Of a DNA stretch of 27,451 bases, positions 21,297 to 27,451 are shown in pieces. The position numbers and the translations under genes are program-made. Under the pieces are notes generated by a model. The model was not told the origin of the DNA and searched no databases. It saw only the letters and a program-made list of their open reading frames with translations. Location: IMG/VR virus record IMGVR_UViG_3300031746_000136, positions 1-27,451 of that record; one strand, given 5' to 3'. The DNA comes from a virus. Positions within the stretch are counted from its first letter, which is position 1. Each line of letters begins with the position of its first letter.

Positions 21297-22235
21297 ATGC
21301 AGAATCTTGAATCTTCTCTCTACCGCATAGAACTCTGCTGCCCAGGTATGGGCGTCGGCCCGGAGCAGCCTGTTATCGGCGCGACCTCGGGCGAACGGCT
21401 CTCGCTTTCGCAATACGGCTTCCGCATCGTAAATCCATACGATGTCATGGGGAGCGTCTCGACGTTTCCGCTCCCGTTCCGCGCTGGGTCCGGCGTTATC
21501 ACGAGCGGGTATCTCGCATCGCACGACGTGCAACTTGTCGGGACTATCTTTGACAATACCTCTTACGCGCTGTGGAACTCCGTCGCGCGCGACTATCTCT
21601 TGCGGTGGCTCTCGATCGCCGCTGTGCGGCGGGACACGTACTTGCGGATCGGGCTTTGGACCGGGTCGGTATTCAACTACTACCGCCTCTATTGCGTGCT
21701 CAGAGAGTCAAACATCCCATTTGTACCGTACACGACGATGACGGTCGCGTCACCTGTCACGCTCAACTTCTTCGCCTACGACCCGATCATGTACGAGGAT
21801 ACCGAGGGATTGGTTGCCGTTTCCGTCGTCAATTCTACGGGTGGTTTCGGGCGAGGATCGGGAGGCGCAACGCTCCCGGGGGCGAGTCGCCCGATCTTCC
21901 GCTCGACGTACTCGTGGACCTGCCCCGATGCGAATCCTATCGCGAGGTCAATTATCACGGAAACGTATACGGGGATTGTCACGACGATCGATACGTCCAT
22001 TACAGGCATCGGGCAACAAGTCGTCGTGGACAACTGGAACGGACTCGTCTACGGCGGGTCAACGACCTTGTTTACGAATCGGATCGATAAACTCTCTGGG
22101 TCGTTCTGGTGGAGCGGAAAATCATCGGCCTGGTTCTACATCCTGACTGACAACATCCCGACGAGCTATACGTTTTACTGCCGATACTTGAAACCCGCGG
22201 CGAACTACTTCTTGCCACAAACATATAGCGGGTAA
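21297..22235 (+). CDS. Distal tail (Dit-like) protein
   Basis: A 312-residue beta-rich protein directly after the tape measure. The first 100 residues contain RIVNPYDVMGSVSTFPLPFR, then GSGVITSGYLASHDVQLVGT, followed by a SVARDYLLRWLSIAAVRRDT helix. The second part includes TVASPVTLNFFAYDPIMYED, the strand that in Dit proteins precedes the galectin-like domain (form V-x-L-x-F-x-A-x-D-P). The final region (SSAWFYILTDNIPTSYTFYC) is jelly-roll-like. Dit forms the ring joining tube tip and hub. The start at ATG 21297 follows GGCGGGTGATCG. The call uses position and the D-P strand motif. Confidence 0.7.
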   Translation: MQNLESSLYRIELCCPGMGVGPEQPVIGATSGERLSLSQYGFRIVNPYDVMGSVSTFPLPFRAGSGVITSGYLASHDVQLVGTIFDNTSYALWNSVARDYLLRWLSIAAVRRDTYLRIGLWTGSVFNYYRLYCVLRESNIPFVPYTTMTVASPVTLNFFAYDPIMYEDTEGLVAVSVVNSTGGFGRGSGGATLPGASRPIFRSTYSWTCPDANPIARSIITETYTGIVTTIDTSITGIGQQVVVDNWNGLVYGGSTTLFTNRIDKLSGSFWWSGKSSAWFYILTDNIPTSYTFYCRYLKPAANYFLPQTYSG

Positions 22236-22240
22236 CTCGC

Positions 22241-25200
22241 GTGGCACTCTACTACATCAAACAAACAGGCAACGACAGCGCTGCCGGAACCTCGTGGGCA
22301 ACCGCGTGGCAGACGCTCGACCATCTCGTTACAGCCGACCCGCTCGACAACGGCGACACGGTTATCATCCGGCCCGGCGTCGCGTCGGCCCCGTACTATC
22401 CGCTCGTTTCAATCCGATGGTGGAATAGCCATATTACCTTCATCAGCGAGGACCGGGCCGTCGCTCTCGGAATCATTGCCGAGGACGGCGGGCACCTGCA
22501 CGGGAAACCAATCATCGACGGGACGAACATTGCCAGCTCGACGCTCGACATATTCCGCCCCGATATACACGGGATTGTTAAACCCGGCGGGCCGTGGGAT
22601 TGCCACGGGGTTATACTCGACGGCCTAACGCTCAAGAACGCCAAAGGCTCTGCGTTCTGGGCGGCGATGGATATTACCTACGACCGGGCGACCAATCGGG
22701 ACCACGCCATCCGAAATTGCCTCATCGACACTTCGTTCTCGTCCGGGATATTTGTCAGCCGTGCGGACTACTTCACACTCGAACAATCCGAGCTTAAGAA
22801 TTGCGGGACAGACCCGACAAGGTACAATCTGAATCACCCGATGTATATTTGTCGGTCTGACTTCCCGACCATCCAAGACAACATCGTCCATGATTCCCCC
22901 GGTCGTTACGGCGTATACGTAAACGGGAGCATGACGGACAACGTGCAGGAATTCATCGTCGAGCCGACGATACGCCGAAACACGTGCTACAACTGCATGG
23001 GGAACGGCATCGGTGTTTACAACGCGGTCGGTGGGCGGGTAGAAAACAATCTCATTTACGACACGCTCTTTATGTTCCAGTCGAGCGACGGCGGAATCCG
23101 TATCGGTATACAGGATGACGTACCGAATGCCGTCCCGAGTAACGGCGTAGTCGTCACATGCAACACGATTATCGAATCCCTGCCCAATACGAGAGGCGTC
23201 ATTCTCATCCACAAGCCCGAGGGTGGCCCGAACGATATCGGCTCGGCCAACTGTTACGTATTCGATAACACGATTCTCACGGCCACTGGAACTCCCGCGC
23301 AAGCCGTTGAATACAATACGGCGGGGAATCACACGGTCGAGTCGAACTTCATCGCGCCGTACACGACGCCCAATCTGACGAACTGGTTTACCAACTATGC
23401 CGCGAAAGACTTCCACCCGAAAGCCGCCGCGCCGTGGATAGATACCGGTGAGGAGTCGGCCTACAACAGCGCGTGGGGAAGAAAGCTCGCGCCGACGACT
23501 GACTTCGACGGAGCCGCGCGCCCCCAAGGACGACACACCGAGCCGGGGTGTTTCGAGTATCCGTCTGGGGCGCTCGATTACGTAGCGCGAATTACGGCAG
23601 TTCAAGCAACCCTCACGCACAGCGAGACGCCGACGATGCCGGTTCTCGTTGCTCCACTTCAGACGTTCGTTATTCCTGACTGGCGGATCGATGTCTCCTC
23701 ATGGGGCGGCACGTTCAAGGATACGATCCAAAAAGCATCGGGCTACAATGCGATGGTCAAACTTGAGTTTGAACTCCTCCGCGACGGCGGATGCGGAGAC
23801 GCCACGATTGAACTCATGCGCGAGCGCGTTCCCGGCCCCCCGAGAGCGGCTCAATTCGGCTACAAGATCGCGCCCGGCGACGTGATAGACATCTATCTTC
23901 ACTCGTGGTACTTCGGCGACATAACAACGAAGTGGTATCAGGGCGTCGTGACCAAGATGGACGACCCCGAGGGCTTCGGAGAAACAATCACGATCAAGGC
24001 CGAGGGACTCTGGAAGTTCCTATCAAAGCGGCTCGTCACGAAATACTACGAGGGGAAGGCGATTAACTTGATGGTCGCCGACATCCTCGCGGACGTATAT
24101 GCCGAGAGTCGGTTATCGAGTGGAGCGTCAGGGATAAGCATCACATATCCCTACACGATCTCGGACGTTGAGTTTGAACTAACATCGTTCTCCGATGCCA
24201 TTGCGGCGCTCGCGGCCGTACAGCTCAATGTCCAATATGGCATAGATCAAAACGGGCTGCTCTACTTCAGGGATATTTCGACGACGACGATGCTCACGAA
24301 GCAAGTCGGCATCAACGTGTCGAGTTACGAGAAATACGCCGAGGCCGACGATCTCACGAATCACTACCTTTTGCAAGCCAAGCAACTCGTTGGTGGCGCG
24401 AACCTCATTCTGTCGAAAGAATCGGCGGCATCCATTACCTCATACGGGCGCCGGACAAAGGTGCTCCCGGTGACGGGCCTCCAAAACTTGAGTGACCTCG
24501 CACGTTACGGCACCTCGCTACTCGACGAAACCGACGAGCCCAACACGCACGTCGAACTAGATGTCGTCGGCGACGTTTATTACCTATTCCCGCGGGGGAA
24601 CTGCAAGATTGTGAAGCTAGACCGCACGGTAATGGACCTCCCGATCCGGTCCGTAAAGTACACGTTCGCGGGGAATGCGACGATGAAGCTGGGCCTCGGG
24701 GATGCGCCCGAGAACTCGCTCTCCGAAGAGATCCGAAGGATGACCCGCCAGGTGACCGTTGGGAAACAATCGTCGATGTCGAACACGAAGATCGAACACA
24801 CGAAGAACGAGGAATGGGCGCAATCGGTACGGATCGATGCGGGGAAACAGGGGAACCTCACGCTCTATTACGATGTCTTCGATAGCGCGCGCGGGCTAGA
24901 CCCTGCCTCGCGAGGGTATCTACACGACACAACAATCGGCTGCATGCGGAACCGTCTACCGCCGGGGACGATGCCATACACCGATATGTATTCCATACCG
25001 ATTGACATCGGGGCGGTTGTGGGAACCGTCCGGGCGCATCTCTGGATCGATCAACTCGGGATCGTCGAGTTCAAGAGTTCGGACGTGCTCCGCGAATACT
25101 TCTCGGACGCGAATAACTCGTGGACATGCGAAACCGTGGGGCTTGTCTCGTCAAGCCGTACCGACAAGATTCTTTGGGAGTACGAAGCCCAGCAGCCTGG

Positions 25201-25813
25201 GCCTGCGTATACGATACACGCATGGGTCACGAGTGGCGCAATAGATGACGCTGGGCACTATCAGGACATCATCTTCAATTATGCGGACGATAACAACTAC
25301 GGGGGGTTGCGTTTCGTACACGCTGCAGCGAACGTGTGGAAGGCGAAACTTTTCAAGTACGTGAGCGCCGCATACTCAGATGTCGCGTGGGCGGAAATGA
25401 CGGTCGCGCCGGTAAAGGTCGAAGTAGACGTTAGGAATAGTCCGACCGATACCACGGCGCGAGTTTACGACACATACGGGAACGTGATCGCGACCGTCGT
25501 GCTCGCGGTTCCGGGATATACCGCCGGATCAAGCACGCTTCGGACTTGGGGATTTGTCGGATGGGATAACCCGGCGGGGATGTATGTGACAAAGGCCGGA
25601 TGGGTCGAACTCGGGGGCGCGTTCAACGTCTACGTCAAGCGCAACACGGGCACCGGATGGGTGACGGCCGTCTCGGGGCTTGTCACGGACGGAGAAGTCA
25701 ATGTGGACGTTGACGTGAGTTCGCAAGCGACTGGAACGACCATCCAAATGCGTTGCTACATGCGCGGCAATATGGCGCTCAAAGGTTGGGGTTGGTCGGC
25801 AAAGACAACGTAG
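22241..25813 (+). CDS. Tail hub protein with N-terminal beta-helix and C-terminal lectin-like region
   Basis: An 1190-residue product from GTG 22241, six bases after the Dit stop, with only a weak SD. Residues 1-443 form a right-handed parallel beta-helix: opening ALYYIKQTGNDSAAGTSWAT, a GDTVIIRPG strand, rungs such as NCLIDTSFSSGIFVS, RVENNLIYD and NCYVFDNTIL, and a closing DFHPKAAAPWIDTGEE with DFDGAARPQG. A single GRITA-type unit lies at about 447-462. Residues about 466-880 match a tail-associated hub: YKIAPGDVIDIYLHSWYFGD, WYQGVVTKMDDPEGFGETIT, and GLWKFLSKRL. From about 945 to 1130 a LamG-like sandwich follows (AYTIHAWVTSG, WGFVGWDN). The protein may combine glycan recognition or degradation with baseplate function. 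Confidence 0.75.
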   Translation: MALYYIKQTGNDSAAGTSWATAWQTLDHLVTADPLDNGDTVIIRPGVASAPYYPLVSIRWWNSHITFISEDRAVALGIIAEDGGHLHGKPIIDGTNIASSTLDIFRPDIHGIVKPGGPWDCHGVILDGLTLKNAKGSAFWAAMDITYDRATNRDHAIRNCLIDTSFSSGIFVSRADYFTLEQSELKNCGTDPTRYNLNHPMYICRSDFPTIQDNIVHDSPGRYGVYVNGSMTDNVQEFIVEPTIRRNTCYNCMGNGIGVYNAVGGRVENNLIYDTLFMFQSSDGGIRIGIQDDVPNAVPSNGVVVTCNTIIESLPNTRGVILIHKPEGGPNDIGSANCYVFDNTILTATGTPAQAVEYNTAGNHTVESNFIAPYTTPNLTNWFTNYAAKDFHPKAAAPWIDTGEESAYNSAWGRKLAPTTDFDGAARPQGRHTEPGCFEYPSGALDYVARITAVQATLTHSETPTMPVLVAPLQTFVIPDWRIDVSSWGGTFKDTIQKASGYNAMVKLEFELLRDGGCGDATIELMRERVPGPPRAAQFGYKIAPGDVIDIYLHSWYFGDITTKWYQGVVTKMDDPEGFGETITIKAEGLWKFLSKRLVTKYYEGKAINLMVADILADVYAESRLSSGASGISITYPYTISDVEFELTSFSDAIAALAAVQLNVQYGIDQNGLLYFRDISTTTMLTKQVGINVSSYEKYAEADDLTNHYLLQAKQLVGGANLILSKESAASITSYGRRTKVLPVTGLQNLSDLARYGTSLLDETDEPNTHVELDVVGDVYYLFPRGNCKIVKLDRTVMDLPIRSVKYTFAGNATMKLGLGDAPENSLSEEIRRMTRQVTVGKQSSMSNTKIEHTKNEEWAQSVRIDAGKQGNLTLYYDVFDSARGLDPASRGYLHDTTIGCMRNRLPPGTMPYTDMYSIPIDIGAVVGTVRAHLWIDQLGIVEFKSSDVLREYFSDANNSWTCETVGLVSSSRTDKILWEYEAQQPGPAYTIHAWVTSGAIDDAGHYQDIIFNYADDNNYGGLRFVHAAANVWKAKLFKYVSAAYSDVAWAEMTVAPVKVEVDVRNSPTDTTARVYDTYGNVIATVVLAVPGYTAGSSTLRTWGFVGWDNPAGMYVTKAGWVELGGAFNVYVKRNTGTGWVTAVSGLVTDGEVNVDVDVSSQATGTTIQMRCYMRGNMALKGWGWSAKTT

Positions 25814-25854
25814 GAATGGTTTGCAGGTTCGGGGGATAACAGCTGGAGCAACCA

Positions 25855-26235
25855 ATGACGGGATTTAAGGCCTACCGGAAAGAGCATAACGGGGTTACTT
25901 GGGATCAATACCTACAGGAAGTCATTCTGAGGATTGAGGAGACATCGAGACTGCGGGAGGAAAATGCGGAACGGTCTTTGGGCCTCGCCAAACAAGACAT
26001 GGATCGCCGCCTAGAGGCGATGAACGAGTTCCGGGCGCAGTTAGAAAAACAGGCAGTTACCTTCCTGACGACCGAGCGATATGAGGCGTGCCACGGGAGG
26101 TTAGTCGATCAAATCGCCAACCTGGAAAAGCAACAGGCGGCAGGGGAGGCGCGGGCGAAGATATACGCGGTCGTGGTGGCCGCCACAATATCGCTTCTTG
26201 GTGCGCTAATCGTGTTCGTCGTTACCGGGAGATGA
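25855..26235 (+). CDS. Coiled-coil protein with C-terminal membrane anchor
   Basis: A 126-residue protein with a long charged helix (ILRIEETSRLREENAERS and MDRRLEAMNEFRAQLEKQAV) and a TTERYEACHGRLVDQIANLE segment. It ends in a single membrane segment (KIYAVVVAATISLLGALIVF) with a short polar end. Such one-TM coiled-coil proteins are common in phage lysis regions next to holins (XhlA-like in plan). It begins 41 bases after the hub gene; that gap (25814-25854) shows only GGAG before ATG. It overlaps the next gene by ATGA. Function in lysis is inference from location. Confidence 0.65.
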   Translation: MTGFKAYRKEHNGVTWDQYLQEVILRIEETSRLREENAERSLGLAKQDMDRRLEAMNEFRAQLEKQAVTFLTTERYEACHGRLVDQIANLEKQQAAGEARAKIYAVVVAATISLLGALIVFVVTGR

Positions 26236-26618
26236 CCATGATTCAAGTCTTGCTTTTGTTTGCGGGTCTCGTGCTCGCATGGTTCGTGTTCGTGGTGTGG
26301 CCGATTGAGCTTCGGCGCTTGCGTCGTGGTGTATTCGGCTTGGACAACAAACTAGATGCGATCCTGCACAAATTGTGGGAAAGCAAACGAAGGGAGATTG
26401 CTATGTCACTCGAAATGGACGAACTGGTCGCGGCGGTCGAAGAGAATACGTCGCTCGACGATTCGATCATCGAGTTCCTCAACGGCTTGGTCGATCAGAT
26501 GCTCGACGTGGCCGGAGACAAAGAGAAGGCCGTCGCACTCGCGGAAGAGGTTCGCGTGAAGACGGCTGCAGTTGCTGCGGCGCTCGCGGCGAATACGCCC
26601 GCGGCCCCGCCGGAGTAA
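26232..26618 (+). CDS. One-TM protein fused in frame to a small phage helical protein
   Basis: From ATG 26232 (ATGA overlap) the product is 128 residues. An N-terminal TM segment (IQVLLLFAGLVLAWFVFVVW) is followed by a basic hinge (ELRRLRRGVF), then a helical section LDNKLDAILHKLWESKRREI. The last 71 residues (from M58, base 26403) look like a small phage protein usually encoded alone: MDELVAAVEENTSLDDSIIE, then FLNGLVDQMLDVAGD and an Ala-rich end with ANTPAAPPE. A good internal SD lies before 26403, so both a membrane form and a free soluble form may be made. Lysis-region context; function not known. Confidence 0.6.
   Translation: MTMIQVLLLFAGLVLAWFVFVVWPIELRRLRRGVFGLDNKLDAILHKLWESKRREIAMSLEMDELVAAVEENTSLDDSIIEFLNGLVDQMLDVAGDKEKAVALAEEVRVKTAAVAAALAANTPAAPPE
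26403..26618 (+). CDS. Small helical phage protein from internal start
   Basis: AGGGAG at 26391-26396 is six bases before the in-frame ATG 26403, giving a 71-residue product MSLEMDELVAAVEENTSLDD onward. Its composition (helical acidic start, VDQ-x-L middle, and Ala/Pro end with AANTPAA) fits a widespread stand-alone phage protein found between tail fibre and holin genes. The longer reading from 26232 is also possible; both may be used. Role unknown. Confidence 0.5.
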   Translation: MSLEMDELVAAVEENTSLDDSIIEFLNGLVDQMLDVAGDKEKAVALAEEVRVKTAAVAAALAANTPAAPPE

Positions 26619-26640
26619 CGAGGAGACAACAGAACAATCG

Positions 26641-26660
26641 GTGGGGGCACCTGCCCCCAC
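26641..26660 (+). terminator. Perfect GC hairpin before the holin-like gene
   Basis: GTGGGGGC (26641-26648) pairs perfectly with GCCCCCAC (26653-26660) around an ACCT tetraloop. It starts 22 bases after the preceding stop and ends ten bases before the GAGGAG SD of the next gene. A T-run is missing (TTCACCC follows), so it may attenuate transcription or control translation of the holin rather than end the transcript. Confidence 0.6.
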
Positions 26661-26685
26661 TTCACCCAAACGAGGAGTGTGTATC

Positions 26686-26901
26686 ATGGCAGGATCAAGT
26701 GCGTTTTCCCTGAACGGAATGGACTGGAAAAAGATCGGCATCGGCTTACTCGTGGCGCTCGCCGGAGCCGTTCTCACCTACGGGACCGAATGGCTCTCGG
26801 GCGCGGACTTCGGAGCAACGACGCCGATTATCGTCGCGGCGTGGAGCGTTGTGGCGAACATCGTCCGTAAGTGGATCGCCAACAACCAGACGGCGCCGTA
26901 A
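26686..26901 (+). CDS. Holin-like small membrane protein
   Basis: A 71-residue product starting at ATG 26686 after CGAGGAGTGTGTATC. It has two hydrophobic segments: IGIGLLVALAGAVLTYGTEW (residues about 17-36) and TPIIVAAWSVVANIVRKWIA (about 46-65). A short Gly/Ser/Asp loop lies between them and a mildly charged end (NNQTAP) follows. Size and topology fit a class II-type holin. It sits between small membrane proteins and the endolysin start, and is coupled to the next gene by TAATG at 26899-26903. The product would form lesions in the inner membrane. Start codons GTG 26641 and 26677 exist in frame but have poor SD spacing. Confidence 0.65.
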   Translation: MAGSSAFSLNGMDWKKIGIGLLVALAGAVLTYGTEWLSGADFGATTPIIVAAWSVVANIVRKWIANNQTAP

Positions 26902-27143
26902 TGGGGAAATGGATCGCGCTCGTGGGCGCGCTCGTAACCCTCGTCTCGGTGCTGCTCATCGAGGCGCGGGGGAGGAGGAAACAACGTGCAACGGCTGATG
27001 CTTTGCGCGCTGATGCTATTCGCGATTACGGCGACAAGCGGAGCGAGGGCGGAACCACTCAGGACCGACTCAACCGGCGTATTCGCGACCTATCCGACAA
27101 GTACCGGCGCGGTCGTCGTCCTGACGGAGGCGCAAGCCGATAG
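26901..27143 (+). CDS. One-TM small protein, possible inner-membrane spanin-like
   Basis: An 80-residue product from ATG 26901 (TAATG coupling). An N-terminal hydrophobic segment (WIALVGALVTLVSVLLIEAR, residues 4-23) is followed by about 55 very charged residues (RRKQRATADALRADAIRDYG, then RLNRRIRDLSDKYRRGRRPD) that could lie in the periplasm as a helix. This is the plan of Rz-type inner-membrane spanins, though shorter. The last half of the gene is overlapped out of frame by the gene at 26986. Spanin function is inference; no sequence signature is available for this diverse group. Confidence 0.5.
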   Translation: MGKWIALVGALVTLVSVLLIEARGRRKQRATADALRADAIRDYGDKRSEGGTTQDRLNRRIRDLSDKYRRGRRPDGGASR

Positions 27144-27312
27144 CCTCGTCCGGCTGCTCGACGAGATGGAGCTGACGATAAGGCTCCTCGAGGCGGACTT
27201 GGCGGAGGTGCGCCCCGAGCCGGAGCCAACAAGCGGGTGGATCGTTCGGGCGATAAAACCCGTCGCCGTGTTCGTCTCGGGCGTGGTGGTGGGTTGGCTA
27301 ATCGCCCGGTAA
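26986..27312 (+). CDS. Exported protein with C-terminal TM, overlapping the previous gene
   Basis: GTG 26986 follows a strong GGAGGAGG. The 108-residue product has an N-terminal signal (RLMLCALMLFAITATSGARA, cleavage after A-R-A likely). Next come about 60 residues with a helix (TEAQADSLVRLLDEMELTIR) and Pro/Glu linker, and finally a TM segment VAVFVSGVVVGWLI. No lipobox Cys is present at the cleavage site. It overlaps the previous gene by 158 bp in another frame, as Rz1-type genes overlap Rz. The signal-coil-TM order could span periplasm and membrane in one chain. A lysis role is inferred from location. Confidence 0.6.
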   Translation: MQRLMLCALMLFAITATSGARAEPLRTDSTGVFATYPTSTGAVVVLTEAQADSLVRLLDEMELTIRLLEADLAEVRPEPEPTSGWIVRAIKPVAVFVSGVVVGWLIAR

Positions 27313-27384
27313 GGCATGACCGTTTGGGGGCCGACCGGAAGATGGTCGCGACAATCTTACGACACGCATTGCGACAAGGAAGCC

Positions 27385-27438
27385 ATGCCGTCATTTTCCG
27401 CCACGTCACAGCAGCATCTTGACACCTGCGACCCGGTG
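27385..27438 (+). CDS. N-terminal fragment of an M15 peptidase-like endolysin
   Basis: ATG 27385 follows AAGGA. Eighteen codons (beginning MPSFSATSQQHLDTCDP) are visible before adapter sequence. Phage M15-family L-alanyl-D-glutamate or D-Ala-D-Ala peptidases commonly start with F-S-x-x-S-x-x-x-L-x-T-C-x-P before a catalytic domain, so this is the likely endolysin, in the expected place after the holin. An in-frame ATG at 27316 lacks usable SD spacing. The catalytic residues (Zn-binding His/Asp) are outside the window. Region 27313-27384 holds no other gene. Confidence 0.55.
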
Positions 27439-27451
27439 AGATCGGAAGAGC
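27439..27451. other. Sequencing adapter remnant at contig end
   Basis: The last 13 bases, AGATCGGAAGAGC, are exactly the start of the Illumina TruSeq adapter. They are not phage sequence. The true sequence ends at 27438, where the assembly reads ran into adapter. Confidence 0.93.

Noticed and set aside
143-27409. Many long open frames on the minus strand, for example 16438-17580 and 7726-8784
   Set aside because: They are antisense to well-supported genes, are rich in Arg/Pro/His as expected for GC-rich shadows, and lack coherent SD placement or recognisable motifs.
1-27451. tRNA genes, integrase, repressor, insertion sequences or a diversity-generating retroelement
   Set aside because: I looked for tRNA-like cloverleaf ends, recombinase or reverse-transcriptase motifs and IS-type inverted repeats and saw none in this window.

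Overview
The window is part of a tailed double-stranded DNA phage (or prophage-derived) genome. Every convincing gene is on the + strand, genes are tightly packed with ATGA/TAATG overlaps, and the order is the classic replication > packaging > head > tail > lysis. A tape-measure protein, a tail-tube protein, a G/GT frameshift pair and no sheath gene point to a siphovirus. The head module is Mu-like: a DUF935-type portal, a MuF domain, a Mu I/Z-type protease with nested scaffold, a gp36-like connector and a gpG-like morphogenesis protein. The DNA is GC-rich, and many genes have near-perfect Shine-Dalgarno (SD) sequences of the GGAGGTGA type. The host cannot be named from the sequence. Both ends are truncated, and the last 13 bases (27439-27451) equal the Illumina adapter start, so this is probably an assembled, perhaps metagenomic, contig.

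Layout. 1-2975: end of a small nucleotide-metabolism-like gene, two small genes, a DnaB-like helicase, a replisome-organizer-like gene with iteron-like repeats inside it, and a RuvC-like resolvase. 2976-3062: a gap with a candidate promoter and two CGTACCCC elements. 3063-10562: small and large terminase, a portal-MuF fusion, protease with in-frame scaffold, two tandem decoration-protein paralogues, and the major capsid protein. 10563-10631: a gap with a large hairpin. 10632-14547: small head-associated genes, a secreted-type protein, a repeat-rich beta protein, connector/completion proteins and a zinc-ribbon protein. 14548-14672: a gap with a GC hairpin and an array of C4/TACCCC elements. 14673-18604: tail terminator candidate, four small beta-rich accessory proteins, tail tube, an unknown gene, and the tail assembly chaperones G and GT. 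18588-25813: tape measure, distal tail protein, and an 1190-residue hub protein with an N-terminal beta-helix. 25855-27438: membrane and lysis genes ending in the first 18 codons of an M15-peptidase-like endolysin.

The strongest unusual points are: (1) a 16-residue GRITAxQADxxY repeat shared by three different virion-region proteins; (2) nested in-frame starts with excellent SDs in the protease gene and in a lysis-region gene; (3) a canonical T_TTT_TTC slippery heptamer placed exactly in the only G/T overlap; (4) matching AATCGTACCCC elements 14-16 nt before two non-ATG genes that lack a clear SD; (5) a beta-helix fused to the N-terminus of the tail hub; and (6) iterons next to a purine-rich stretch inside the replication gene, resembling a lambda-O-type origin. 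All family assignments come from reading motifs and gene order, without any database search.
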